This document shows positions 8,633-17,485 of a stretch of 64,000 nucleotides of DNA, piece after piece (the first letter of the stretch is position 1; every line of letters starts with the position of its first letter). Below the pieces are notes generated by a model. It was not told the DNA's origin. It saw only the letters and a list, made by a program, of their open reading frames with translations, and did not search any database. Position numbers and translations under genes: made by a program. The stretch spans positions 1,547,071 to 1,611,070 of the forward strand of contig NZ_LR732328.1 of assembly GCF_902506325.1 (NCBI RefSeq), written 5' to 3'. The DNA comes from Limnobacter sp. 130 (lineage in GTDB: Bacteria > Pseudomonadota > Gammaproteobacteria > Burkholderiales > Burkholderiaceae_B).

Positions 8633-9754
8633 TTATTGACCCAAGGGGTTGGAAATAGTTGCCACCCCGTTGATGTGCACAGATCCAAAGTACAGTTTGC
8701 CATCAAAGGGCGTGACCTGCGTGATGTAATGGTAATAAGCCCCCGCCTTCTCGGCTTGCAGGTTGGCAATCACTGTACCCTGGGGATTAATCGCCAGGGC
8801 CATGGCCTTGGGCGAGATCGGAAATTGAATGTAATTCAGTAATTTTGCCATTGCTTTTCGAACAGCTGGCTTGCCTGCCAGCGAATCCAGCAAAGGGTCA
8901 CGTAAACTGGGTACTGCCACCCAGTAATTGCCGTCTGTGTCGGTGCGAATGTTGTCGGGAAAACCAGGCAAGGCGTCGATGAAAATATCGCTGGTCCCGG
9001 CTTTCTCGCCTTGCAACCAGTATCGAACCACGCGGTATTCACCCGTTTCATTCACCAATACATAGTCGCCCGCTTTTGACACTGTGACACCGTTTGCGAA
9101 TTGCAAGCCACTGAGCAGCGTCTTGGTTTCGCCCGTTTGAAAATCGTATTGAAGCAAGCGCCCGTTTGGACCATGTTCAAGAATATCCAACACGTAATTA
9201 TTCAGATCAAACTTGCTGGACGCGTCTGAAAAATAGGCGTAGCGACCATCGGCACTCACCGCCACATCGTCTACAAACTTGAAGGGCAAACCTTGCGACT
9301 CGGTGCTCAACACCGACACCTCGCCTTGCTGCGTCACTTTCAACAGGCCTTTGATTGCATCGGCCACCACCAGAAATCCGTCAGGATGAAACACCAAACC
9401 CAAGGGGCGGCCTTTCGTATTGGCAATCAAATCGAAGGGGGTTGTTTGCGGACTTTCGGGCACTTGCAGTTTGACGGGGTCGAACCGAACAATCTCGCCA
9501 GTGTTCATGCCGGTGTATAGCAAACCATCCGCCCCCGGAGCGATCGATTCTGGCTGCAACAGGTTGTAGGTGCCAAATACCTCGGCTTTTTCAAGCAAGT
9601 TATTGCTTGCATAGGGGCCGGAAGTCAGGCTGGGCATGGGCGCCGGATTCCAGGCCACAGGCTCTACAGGAGTAGAACCAAACACTACAACACCACCAAT
9701 CACCGCCACAGGCAGCAAAACTGCTGAAATCAAAACTTTGCCCAAAGCACGCAT
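8633..9754 (-). CDS. SMP-30 / strictosidine-synthase-like beta-propeller protein
   Basis: A 373-residue protein with an N-terminal membrane anchor or signal (GKVLISAVLLPVAVIGGVVV). A six-bladed propeller follows, with motifs of strictosidine-synthase-like/APMAP proteins: GLQFANGVTVSKAGDYVLVN, then GFPDNIRTDTDGNYWVAV. Characterised relatives include lactonases and paraoxonase-like esterases, so hydrolysis of a lactone or ester outside the cytoplasm is likely but not proven. It is divergent from the acyl-CoA dehydrogenase operon with about 80 bases between the starts. Confidence 0.78.
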   Translation of the reverse strand: MRALGKVLISAVLLPVAVIGGVVVFGSTPVEPVAWNPAPMPSLTSGPYASNNLLEKAEVFGTYNLLQPESIAPGADGLLYTGMNTGEIVRFDPVKLQVPESPQTTPFDLIANTKGRPLGLVFHPDGFLVVADAIKGLLKVTQQGEVSVLSTESQGLPFKFVDDVAVSADGRYAYFSDASSKFDLNNYVLDILEHGPNGRLLQYDFQTGETKTLLSGLQFANGVTVSKAGDYVLVNETGEYRVVRYWLQGEKAGTSDIFIDALPGFPDNIRTDTDGNYWVAVPSLRDPLLDSLAGKPAVRKAMAKLLNYIQFPISPKAMALAINPQGTVIANLQAEKAGAYYHYITQVTPFDGKLYFGSVHINGVATISNPLGQ

Positions 9755-9838
9755 ATTGTTGACACCTTGTAATTTCCGTTAGCATGGATGATATCGGAGG
9801 AAACAAGCCGAACCGCCAAAATAATCAGGAGACCGGTT

Positions 9839-11068
9839 GTGAATTTTGAACCCAGCGCCAAAGCGCAAGACTTTGTAAAGCGCGTTCGCGCCTTCATGAA
9901 AAATGAAATTGCCCCGCTTGAAGCAGCCTACTGGGACAAAATCGACGCCCAGTGCAACGGTCGGGAGTGGGTCAACTGGCGCATTCCCCCTGAAATGGAA
10001 GCCCTGAAAAGCAAGGCGCGCGAAGCCGGTTTGTGGAATATGTTTTTGCCCGATGACAAACTGGGCGCAGGCTTGACCACCATGGAATATGCGCTGATCG
10101 CTGAGGAAACAGGCCGTAGCCTGATGGCACCCGAGGTGTTCAACTGCAACGCCCCGGACACCGGCAATATGGAAGTGCTGTGGAAGTACGGCAGCGACGC
10201 ACAGAAGAAAGAATGGTTGGAACCCCTGTTGGCGGGCGAAATCCGATCTGTTTTTTGCATGACCGAACCCGATGTGGCCAGCAGCGATGCCACCAATATG
10301 CAGGCCACCGCCACACTGGAAGGTGATGAGGTGGTGATTAACGGCACCAAGTGGTGGAGCAGCGGGATTGGCGACCCGCGTGCAAAAATTGCCATCGTGA
10401 TGGCTCGCACCGAAAACCCTGACAAGGACCGCCATCACCAGCACACCATGGTGCTGGTGCCATTGAACACACCTGGCGTTTCCATCAAACGCATGCTGCC
10501 CGTGTTCGGCACCTACGATGAACCACATGGCCACGGTGAAGTTGAATTCAGCAATGTTCGCGTGCCAGCCATCAATGTAATTGCCGGGCTAGGCAAGGGT
10601 TTCGAAATTGCACAAGGCCGCCTGGGCCCAGGCCGCATTCACCATTGCATGCGCTGCATTGGCGCAGCCGAAGAATCGCTGGATTTAATGATCAAGCGCG
10701 GCATAAGTCGGGTTGCATTTGGAAAGCCATTGATTAATTTGGGTGGCAACCGCGAGCGTATCGCTGAAGCCCGTTTGGCGATTGATCAAGCGCGTTTGCT
10801 CACCTTGTATGCGGCCTGGAAGCTCGACCAGCTTGGTGCACTGGGTGCAATGACTGAAATTGCAGCCATTAAAGTGGTGGCGCCCAACGTGCTGGAGCAA
10901 GTGGTGGACATGGCCATTCAAATGCACGGTGGTGCGGGTGTAAGCCGCGACACACCGCTGTCGGGCTTCTACATTCAGGCCCGCAGCCTGCGCCTGGCCG
11001 ATGGCCCGGATGAAGTACATAAAGGCGTGATTGCCAGAATTGAGTTGATGAAGCGAGGTTTCAAATAA
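9839..11068 (+). CDS. Acyl-CoA dehydrogenase
   Basis: A 409-residue flavoprotein of the acyl-CoA dehydrogenase family. The FAD-binding FCMTEPDVASSDATNMQ segment, the middle beta domain and the C-terminal helix bundle (QMHGGAGVSRDTPL) are all present. It should oxidise an acyl-CoA to the 2-enoyl-CoA in the cytoplasm. I chose GTG at 9839 because AGGAGA sits six bases upstream; an ATG 17 codons earlier lacks this. It overlaps the next gene by one base (TAATG). ACAD plus APH-like kinase pairs occur in many proteobacteria (ACAD10/11-like), suggesting a 4-hydroxyacyl-CoA route. Confidence 0.88.
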   Translation: MNFEPSAKAQDFVKRVRAFMKNEIAPLEAAYWDKIDAQCNGREWVNWRIPPEMEALKSKAREAGLWNMFLPDDKLGAGLTTMEYALIAEETGRSLMAPEVFNCNAPDTGNMEVLWKYGSDAQKKEWLEPLLAGEIRSVFCMTEPDVASSDATNMQATATLEGDEVVINGTKWWSSGIGDPRAKIAIVMARTENPDKDRHHQHTMVLVPLNTPGVSIKRMLPVFGTYDEPHGHGEVEFSNVRVPAINVIAGLGKGFEIAQGRLGPGRIHHCMRCIGAAEESLDLMIKRGISRVAFGKPLINLGGNRERIAEARLAIDQARLLTLYAAWKLDQLGALGAMTEIAAIKVVAPNVLEQVVDMAIQMHGGAGVSRDTPLSGFYIQARSLRLADGPDEVHKGVIARIELMKRGFK

Positions 11069-12156
11069 TGACTGAGCTTTCAAAATCAGTCAGTGACTCA
11101 GTGCTCGACAAAGGCAGTACGGTTCGAAAGGGTGAAGAACTAAATACCGATGTGGTTACGGGCTGGCTGCGCACGCAGGGTTTGACACTGAGCGACGAGC
11201 CTGAATTGACGCAGTACTCTGGCGGCGCATCGAACTGGACCTACCGGCTAAAATATCCCGAAGCCGATTTGATTTTACGCCGCCCACCCAAAGGCACCAA
11301 GGCAAAAGGCGCGCACGACATGGGCCGCGAGTTTCGCATTCAAAGCCTGTTGAGGCCCGTGTATCCCTATGTGCCCAATATGGTCGGCCACTGCGCCGAT
11401 GAGTCACTGATCGGCAGCGAATTTTATGTGATGCACCGCATTGAGGGCATTATTCCGCGCAAGCACATGCCGCGCGGTGTGCAACTGAATCGTGAGCAGG
11501 CCAGGCAACTGAGCATTAATTTTCTGGACCGTTTGATTGAGCTGCACCAAATCGACATTCACGCCAGCGGGCTGGACAGCTTAAGCAAAGGCGGTGGCTA
11601 CACACGGCGCCAGCTAGATGGCTGGAACCAGCGTTACGACAAGGCACGCACCTGGAATGTGAGTTCATTCAACAAAGTGCGCCGCTGGCTTGATTTGAAT
11701 TGCCCAGAAGATGTGAAGCTGTGCATGATTCACAACGACTGGCGTTTGGACAATGTGGTGTTGAGTCCGACCAACCCCACTGAAATTATTGGCACGCTGG
11801 ATTGGGAGCTGGCTACGGTGGGCGACCCATTGATGGACTTGGGCAGTGGGATTACCTACTGGGTGCAGGGTGACGACAACTTCTTGATGAAGATGTTGCA
11901 ACGCCAACCCTCCAATTTACCAGGCATGATGACCCGGCAAGAAATGGTGGATTACTACATGCAAAAAACCGGTATTCACACCAACAACTGGACCTTCTAC
12001 GAGGTATTTGGTTTGTTCAGAATTGCCGTGATTGCCCAGCAAATTTATTACCGCTATTACCACAAGCAAACACGCAACCCGGCTTTCAAAAACTTCTGGA
12101 TCATGGTGAATTATTTTGACTGGCGCTGCAAATCGCTGATCAAAAAACTGGGCTGA
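11068..12156 (+). CDS. APH-family phosphotransferase, acyl-CoA-dehydrogenase-linked
   Basis: A 362-residue kinase-like protein of the aminoglycoside phosphotransferase (APH) fold. The catalytic loop MIHNDWRLDNVVL and the metal-binding GTLDWELATVGDPLMDL are intact, so it is probably active. It is not a likely resistance gene: its coupling (TAATG) to an acyl-CoA dehydrogenase matches the two-gene counterpart of animal ACAD10/ACAD11. Those fusion proteins phosphorylate 4-hydroxyacyl-CoA before its removal. That function is inferred from gene pairing and family, not seen directly. Confidence 0.85.
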   Translation: MTELSKSVSDSVLDKGSTVRKGEELNTDVVTGWLRTQGLTLSDEPELTQYSGGASNWTYRLKYPEADLILRRPPKGTKAKGAHDMGREFRIQSLLRPVYPYVPNMVGHCADESLIGSEFYVMHRIEGIIPRKHMPRGVQLNREQARQLSINFLDRLIELHQIDIHASGLDSLSKGGGYTRRQLDGWNQRYDKARTWNVSSFNKVRRWLDLNCPEDVKLCMIHNDWRLDNVVLSPTNPTEIIGTLDWELATVGDPLMDLGSGITYWVQGDDNFLMKMLQRQPSNLPGMMTRQEMVDYYMQKTGIHTNNWTFYEVFGLFRIAVIAQQIYYRYYHKQTRNPAFKNFWIMVNYFDWRCKSLIKKLG

Positions 12157-12162
12157 ACACAC

Positions 12163-12927
12163 ATGGGTACTATTTACTTGGTTCGTCACGGGCAAGCCAG
12201 CTTCGACAGCGCAGATTACGATCAACTGTCGGAGCTTGGTCAACTGCAAGCCGCACAATTGGGCGCTTGGTTCAGGGCGCGAAAAATTCACCTGCATGGC
12301 TATTTCAGCGGCAGCATGAACCGGCATTTACAAACGGCGCAGGCCTTTGCCAACACCTATGGCGTGTTCAAGGAACCAATACAACACGCAGGCCTCAATG
12401 AGTATGACCATGAAGCCATTTTGCAGGCACTGATTGGGCAGTACGACGATTCCGATGCGTTTGAAAAACAGGTGATGCAAAACACCGACCCCCGCAAGGC
12501 TTTTCAGCAAATTTTCGAGAAAGCCATTGCGCGCTGGGTAAGCGGGGAACACGATGCCGATTACCCGGAAAGCTGGCGTGCGTTTAAAACCCGCGTCATG
12601 AGTGGTTTGGGCGCAGTGACTGCGCAAGCCACGCAATTGAAACAAGGCACGGCCTCGGCCAATGTGATTGTGTTTACTTCAGGTGGGCCAATTACGGCTG
12701 TGGCGCAAAACCTGTTGCAACTTCCAGATACAAACGCATTCAACCTGAACTGGATGATTACCAATTGCAGTGTCAGCAAGCTACTGTTTGGGCAACGGGG
12801 AATCAGCCTGGCAAGTTTTAACGAGCAAGCCCACTTTGAAGGCGAAATTGCAGGTGTGTTGGCAGACCAGGCCAACGGGCTGGAAGCATTCGCTGCCAAA
12901 CCCAATGGCCTGATCTCTTATCGCTGA
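12163..12927 (+). CDS. Histidine phosphatase (phosphoglycerate-mutase-like) protein
   Basis: A 254-residue protein starting with the RHG catalytic motif (YLVRHGQASF), where the histidine becomes phosphorylated. The second half contains VIVFTSGGPITAVAQNLL, where the usual catalytic histidine of the GH-type motif seems to be replaced by SGG, so activity could be altered. It starts six bases after the kinase gene and is probably in the same operon. The substrate is unknown. Confidence 0.82.
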   Translation: MGTIYLVRHGQASFDSADYDQLSELGQLQAAQLGAWFRARKIHLHGYFSGSMNRHLQTAQAFANTYGVFKEPIQHAGLNEYDHEAILQALIGQYDDSDAFEKQVMQNTDPRKAFQQIFEKAIARWVSGEHDADYPESWRAFKTRVMSGLGAVTAQATQLKQGTASANVIVFTSGGPITAVAQNLLQLPDTNAFNLNWMITNCSVSKLLFGQRGISLASFNEQAHFEGEIAGVLADQANGLEAFAAKPNGLISYR

Positions 12928-12929
12928 GT

Positions 12930-13292
12930 TTAGTTGGCTTTCTTGATCTCGGTCACGGTGTAGTTCGAGCCTTCCTGCTTCACATTGAACTTCACTTTGT
13001 CACCTTCTTTCAGGCCTTCCAGCATGGCTTTGTCGGCCACACCAAACACCATGGTCATGGGTGGCATTTCAACACTTTTGATTTCGCCGTGTTTCACGGT
13101 GATCTTGCCGGTGTTCTTGTTGATCTTGCGAATTTCGCCATCGGCCATTTCAGTGTTGGCGGCCATGGTTTCTTTCACCTCTTTGGCACCACCATGGTCG
13201 TGGCTGTGACCACCTGCATGGTTGCCCGCATAAGCCAGGCTTGAGCCCAACAAGGCCAAAGTGATTGCACTCAGTTTGATTGTGTTGTTCAT
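12930..13292 (-). CDS. CusF-like periplasmic copper-binding protein
   Basis: A 120-residue exported protein with signal peptide MNNTIKLSAITLALLGSSLAYA and a His-rich mature N-terminus. The CusF domain follows, with its hallmark MPPMTMVFGV where methionines coordinate Cu(I)/Ag(I). It acts as a periplasmic copper chaperone. It is the last gene of a minus-strand copper cluster (cupredoxin, multicopper oxidase, TolC-like protein), which supports copper rather than silver as the main substrate. Confidence 0.88.
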   Translation of the reverse strand: MNNTIKLSAITLALLGSSLAYAGNHAGGHSHDHGGAKEVKETMAANTEMADGEIRKINKNTGKITVKHGEIKSVEMPPMTMVFGVADKAMLEGLKEGDKVKFNVKQEGSNYTVTEIKKAN

Positions 13293-13312
13293 GGTATTGC
13301 TCCTTCAAAAAT

Positions 13313-13807
13313 TTAGTTGGCGATCACAGTAATTGTGCCCACCATGCCAGCCTGAAAATGGCCCGCGATCAGGCAGGCAAATTCAAAAGTGCCCGCCCTG
13401 TTAAAAGTCCAAACAATCTCCCCGGTTTGTCCTGGATCCACATGGGCCATGTACGGCTCATCGTGTTCCATACCAGGGAACCTCAACATCAACTCTGCAT
13501 GTTTTGTATTTTCGGCTTGGGTGCCAATCACAAATTCATGCAGCAAAGTCCCCGTGTTGCGCACCACAAAACGAATGGTTTCGCCCTGCCTCACTGTCAG
13601 CTTTTCCGGGCTGAAACGCATGTCATCGCCCATGCTGATATCCACAGTTTTGTTGGCGGATTTTGCATCGCCCGCAATACCCCAGTCTGTCTGTTCTTTC
13701 ACAACCGGGGCGCTGCCATGCTTTTTCTCGCCGTGGGCCTGGGCAATACCCTGCACACCTGCAAATAACGCAACACTCGCAATTAAGACACCCAGCAACT
13801 TCGACAT
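13313..13807 (-). CDS. Periplasmic cupredoxin (blue copper protein)
   Basis: A 164-residue exported protein with a signal peptide (MSKLLGVLIASVALFAGVQG...AQA). The cupredoxin fold carries type 1 copper ligands: an early histidine in LLHEFVIG and a C-terminal C-x5-H-x4-M set in FACLIAGHFQAGM. It should bind copper and pass electrons or store the metal. It lies between the CusF-like gene and the multicopper oxidase with short gaps, consistent with one operon. Confidence 0.87.
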   Translation of the reverse strand: MSKLLGVLIASVALFAGVQGIAQAHGEKKHGSAPVVKEQTDWGIAGDAKSANKTVDISMGDDMRFSPEKLTVRQGETIRFVVRNTGTLLHEFVIGTQAENTKHAELMLRFPGMEHDEPYMAHVDPGQTGEIVWTFNRAGTFEFACLIAGHFQAGMVGTITVIAN

Positions 13808-13834
13808 TTACATTCCTTTACTTGCGTTACACGC

Positions 13835-15247
13835 TCAATGGCCGGAATGACCGGTGGGTTTGCGCACTTGCAGTTCAATGTGCGGCTGATTCTTCTGCGC
13901 AAGCTTCATGCTGGGCGTACCCGCATTGCTGCTGCGCGCAGGCCGGGCCAATTCACCAGTGAACTCGTACGCCACTGTGCCCTCTGGGTGCTTGTACCAA
14001 CCGGGGTCGGAATAGTCACCAGGCTTTTGGTCCTTCCGCACTTTCAGCATGCTGAACATGCCGCCCATTTCCACCGAGCCAAAAGGGCCCTCCCCGGTCA
14101 TCATGGGAATGGTGTTGTCGGGCAGGGGCATTTGCATTTCTGCCATGTCGGCCATGCCACGCTCACCCATGGCCATGTAGTCTGGAATCAGGTTGGTGAT
14201 TTTCCTGGTCATGCCCCGGTGATCCACGCCAATCATGGTGGGCACATCGTGGCCCATGGCATTCATGGTGTGGTGGCTTTTGTGGCAGTGAAATGCCCAG
14301 TCGCCCTCCTCGTTGGCAATGAATTCCATTTGCCGCATTTGGCCCACGGCCACATCCACCGTCACTTCCGGCCAGCGGCTACCCTTGGGTGTTGGGCCAC
14401 CATCGGTGCCCGTCACTTCAAACTCATGGCCATGAATGTGAATGGGGTGATTGGTCATGGTCAAATTACCCACGCGTAGTCGTACACGGTCATTTTTGCG
14501 CGCAACCAGCGGTGAAATGCCGGGAAACAGGCGGCTGTTCCAGGTCCACAAATTGAAGTCGAGCATGGTCATGATCTTCGGCGTGTAAGCGCCAGGATCA
14601 ATGTCGTAGGCATTGAGCAAAAAGCAATAGTCGCGATCCACTTCGCTGATCAACGGGTTTTTGTTTTTGGGGTGAGTCACCCAAAAGCCCATCATGCCCA
14701 TGGCCATTTGCACCATTTCATCGGCATGCGGGTGATACATGAAGGTACCGGGCCTGCGTGCCTCGAATTCATAGACAAAAGTTTTGCCTGCCGGTATGCC
14801 GGGCTGGTTCAAACCTGTTACCCCGTCCATGCCGTTGGGCAGGCGCTGGCCATGCCAGTGAATGCTGGTGTGCTCAGGTAACTTGTTGGTTACAAAAATT
14901 CGCACGCGATCGCCTTCCACCACTTCAATGGTGGGGCCTGGGCTTTGGCCGTTGTAACCCCACAAATGCGCGGTCATGCCCGGTGCCATTTCCCGCAACA
15001 CAGGCTCTGCCACCAGGTGAAATTCCTTCACGCCCTTGTTCATGCGCCAGGGCAAGGTCCAACCATTCAAGGTGACCACCGGGTTATAGGGTCGGCCCGT
15101 GTTCGGCACCAAGGGCGGCATGGTGTCGGGTGAGGTTTGCAAAATGGGTTCAGGCAAAGCGCTCATGGCGACCTTGCTGACACTGGCCGCAGCCACTGCA
15201 CCACCTGTCAGGGCGGCGGCTTTAAAAAATTCTCGTCTGGAAGTCAT
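13835..15247 (-). CDS. Tat-exported multicopper oxidase (CopA/CueO-like)
   Basis: A 470-residue periplasmic oxidase. The N-terminus MTSRREFFKAAALTGGAVAA is a Tat signal (RREFF). All four copper-ligand motifs are present in order: SIHWHGQ, FMYHPHADEM, NHPIHIHGHEF and FHCHKSHHTMNAM. The family oxidises Cu(I) to less toxic Cu(II) using oxygen. A Met-rich patch (MADMAEMQMPLP) in the last third is typical of cuprous oxidases. The ATG at 15247 is chosen because it places the Tat signal at the N-terminus. Confidence 0.92.
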   Translation of the reverse strand: MTSRREFFKAAALTGGAVAAASVSKVAMSALPEPILQTSPDTMPPLVPNTGRPYNPVVTLNGWTLPWRMNKGVKEFHLVAEPVLREMAPGMTAHLWGYNGQSPGPTIEVVEGDRVRIFVTNKLPEHTSIHWHGQRLPNGMDGVTGLNQPGIPAGKTFVYEFEARRPGTFMYHPHADEMVQMAMGMMGFWVTHPKNKNPLISEVDRDYCFLLNAYDIDPGAYTPKIMTMLDFNLWTWNSRLFPGISPLVARKNDRVRLRVGNLTMTNHPIHIHGHEFEVTGTDGGPTPKGSRWPEVTVDVAVGQMRQMEFIANEEGDWAFHCHKSHHTMNAMGHDVPTMIGVDHRGMTRKITNLIPDYMAMGERGMADMAEMQMPLPDNTIPMMTGEGPFGSVEMGGMFSMLKVRKDQKPGDYSDPGWYKHPEGTVAYEFTGELARPARSSNAGTPSMKLAQKNQPHIELQVRKPTGHSGH

Positions 15248-15264
15248 GTTTATAATCCTTTTAC

Positions 15265-16689
15265 TTAGTGACCACCACCAGCGTCGCCGCCAGCACTTGC
15301 TGCTGCGCCACTGACCGATACCATCATGGGCTTGCCCACGACCGTGGCTTGCAATGCGGCATCCGCTCGCCAAAAATCCGCTTGGGCATTGATGGCTTGA
15401 ACCACCGTGTTCACCTGATCACGGCTGTCTGCCAACAGCTCGAACACACCAATGAACATGCCGTTGTAACGCAGCACATTTTCATCGGCGATGGTTTGCC
15501 GCAACGGAATGATTTCATCGCGATAATGGCGGGCAATGTCGTAGGTAGTGCGGTAGGCAGAATAGCTTTCACGCAGGGTAGATTGCGCGCCCCGCAATGT
15601 GGCCTCCAGCCGGTTGGCCGCAGCCAGTGTGTTGGCATTCATGGCATCGCGTTTCATGCCACCCCAGTCAAAAATTGGCAGGCTAAGCTCCAACTCGTAA
15701 CCTTTGACATTGCCGCGCTCACCGCTTTCATTGTCAAACACCGTGTCGTAACGCACACCCGCCTCAAGGTCCAGAAAACTGGCCACATTGCCCAAGCCCT
15801 GTGCCTTGGCACTGGCATCAAAACCCTGTTTCGCCATGCGCACATCCAAACGATCTTCTGCGTGCCTGGCCACTTCAGCAGGGGCTTTGGGCGCTTCAGG
15901 CAAATCGGGTAGTCGATCTGGCAATTTCAGTTGTGTGGTTTGTTCAGTGTTCAGGCCCAGCATGCGCACCAAGGCTTCTCGGGTTGCTGTGGCTTTGTGT
16001 CGGGTCGCAGCCAGGTTCACGGCTGCATCGGCGTAAAAGCTTTGCTGTCGGGCACGCTGAAGGCGCGTGAAATTGCCCACTTCCTGCATGCGGCGAGCCA
16101 GCTCTGCGCTGGTCTGTGCGCTTTCAAAAACCTGTTGGGCGTAGCTGTGTGCCTGTTTGGCCGCCACGGCATCCACCCAGGCTTGGCGTACCTGTGTTAC
16201 CTGGTCCACCACACTGCTGGTCAATTGCAACTGCGCACGATCAACCTGAGTACGGGCAATGCCCTGGCGGGCCGGGAAACTGAGCAAATCCAACAGCCCA
16301 AAACTCAGCAATCTGCCAATTTCCAGTTCGCTGTTAAAACGAAGTCGCTCAAACGCAAAAACCGGGTTGTGAATACGGCCACCTTGCGCAGCCTGTGCAG
16401 CCTGCACCCAGTTTTCAGCCAGTACAGTTTGAAACTGGGGGCTGTGGGTCAACATCAGCTCCACGGCGGCTGGCTGGCTTAGTGGCTCTTTCAGAATGTC
16501 GTTGGCTTTGCTCGCCATGGCCTGGCGTTGTTCATCGGTTTGAACAAGGCTCAATTTGCCATTGGTGAAACCGGTCAATTCCTGATTGGTTTGGCTCACC
16601 GATTCATCGATATTCACGCTTGCACAACCTGCCAGCACCAACACAGCCGCGGCCGCAGCAGTTTTTTTCAACACAAATGGCATGTTCAT
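15265..16689 (-). CDS. TolC-family outer-membrane lipoprotein in copper cluster
   Basis: A 474-residue protein with a lipoprotein signal (AAAAAVLVLAGC) and a long helical body made of two TolC repeats, as in outer-membrane efflux channels. No RND or ABC partner lies beside it, so it may be an orphan channel or work with a pump encoded elsewhere. Its start overlaps the stop of the preceding small gene (ATGA). Placement directly upstream of the multicopper oxidase suggests a role in copper export or tolerance. Confidence 0.83.
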   Translation of the reverse strand: MNMPFVLKKTAAAAAVLVLAGCASVNIDESVSQTNQELTGFTNGKLSLVQTDEQRQAMASKANDILKEPLSQPAAVELMLTHSPQFQTVLAENWVQAAQAAQGGRIHNPVFAFERLRFNSELEIGRLLSFGLLDLLSFPARQGIARTQVDRAQLQLTSSVVDQVTQVRQAWVDAVAAKQAHSYAQQVFESAQTSAELARRMQEVGNFTRLQRARQQSFYADAAVNLAATRHKATATREALVRMLGLNTEQTTQLKLPDRLPDLPEAPKAPAEVARHAEDRLDVRMAKQGFDASAKAQGLGNVASFLDLEAGVRYDTVFDNESGERGNVKGYELELSLPIFDWGGMKRDAMNANTLAAANRLEATLRGAQSTLRESYSAYRTTYDIARHYRDEIIPLRQTIADENVLRYNGMFIGVFELLADSRDQVNTVVQAINAQADFWRADAALQATVVGKPMMVSVSGAAASAGGDAGGGH

Positions 16690-16973
16690 TTTGCGCCCCC
16701 GTGTTGGTGACCGTGTTGGTGCTTCGCAGGTTCTTGTGTTTCTGTGGGTTTGCTGTTTTCGGTTTTTTCGTAAGGCTCCCGGGCGTAAACGCGCCAGCCT
16801 CCAATTTCATCAACCAATTGATTTGCATTCGGCCAATTTTTTATTTCAGGGTCGTTGTAGGGCTGATAAGCCTCGAACGCAGACTGGTATTCAAGCTGTG
16901 GTGCGGCAGTTTCTGCATGCGCAGGCAAAGCCATGGCAAGCAGCGGCAGCACGAATAAGGGTTGGAACTTCAT
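16686..16973 (-). CDS. Small exported His-tailed protein of the copper cluster
   Basis: A 95-residue protein with signal peptide MKFQPLFVLPLLAMALPAHA and a tail rich in histidine (KHQHGHQHGGAK) that could bind copper. The middle (NQLVDEIGGWRVYAREPY) resembles no domain I can name with confidence. It is translationally coupled to the TolC-like gene by an ATGA overlap. The start at 16973 is preferred to one four codons upstream because it gives a clean signal peptide. Confidence 0.7.
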   Translation of the reverse strand: MKFQPLFVLPLLAMALPAHAETAAPQLEYQSAFEAYQPYNDPEIKNWPNANQLVDEIGGWRVYAREPYEKTENSKPTETQEPAKHQHGHQHGGAK

Positions 16974-17036
16974 AGATCCTCGCAATCATTCAATACACAA
17001 GGCATGCAGGGCTTTCATCCCACGCATGCCCACGAA

Positions 17037-17441
17037 TCAAATGGCGAGTGTTTTGGGCGGTCGGTCTATTCGGCGCGTGTCGGCGGAATGGGGAAGTTGT
17101 GGCGCTGAAATTGGGTGTAGGGCAGCCTGTTGTACCGCTGCGAAACTGGTTTGAACCGGTGCAAACAACACCACCGCGCAGGTGGGCGCACAATTGCAGC
17201 AACCGTGCAGCGACTTCATTAGTTTTTTGGAGGAATCCGGGTCGGTGTGATCACCTGAACCCATTGAATGCATGCTGTGGTCCATGCCGTCGTGGTGCAT
17301 CATTTCAGCCCCACTGGTGGTCGAATCGCCTTTCAAATGACAGGCGAACATGCTGGCCTGCGCCATGCCTTGAACAGGCAACGCAAACAGCATCATCCAC
17401 ATCAGAAAGGTTCGTACCACTTTTGTCATAGGTCGCAACAT
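17037..17441 (-). CDS. Small exported Met/His/Cys-rich protein, likely metal-related
   Basis: About 134 residues, with a hydrophobic N-terminal signal (FLMWMMLFALPVQGMAQA). A Met/His-rich stretch follows (MMHHDGMDHSMHSMGSGDH), then a CCNCAPTC cysteine cluster. The composition suggests copper binding and the gene heads the copper cluster. The exact start is unsure (ATG at 17441 or 17429; no clear ribosome binding site). It is somewhat like small DUF2946-type proteins, but I cannot confirm the family. Confidence 0.6.
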   Translation of the reverse strand: MLRPMTKVVRTFLMWMMLFALPVQGMAQASMFACHLKGDSTTSGAEMMHHDGMDHSMHSMGSGDHTDPDSSKKLMKSLHGCCNCAPTCAVVLFAPVQTSFAAVQQAALHPISAPQLPHSADTRRIDRPPKTLAI

Positions 17442-17485
17442 AACATTGTCGGTCAGACTCGGCAAGTTAGGGAAAGTTGCAGTAA

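Noticed and set aside
9779-10534. Minus-strand open frame of 251 codons opposite the acyl-CoA dehydrogenase at 9839
   Set aside because: Same pattern of antisense shadow, no start signal and no domain.
11068-12156. Aminoglycoside resistance gene
   Set aside because: The APH fold is there, but coupling to an acyl-CoA dehydrogenase and the family features point to a metabolic kinase.
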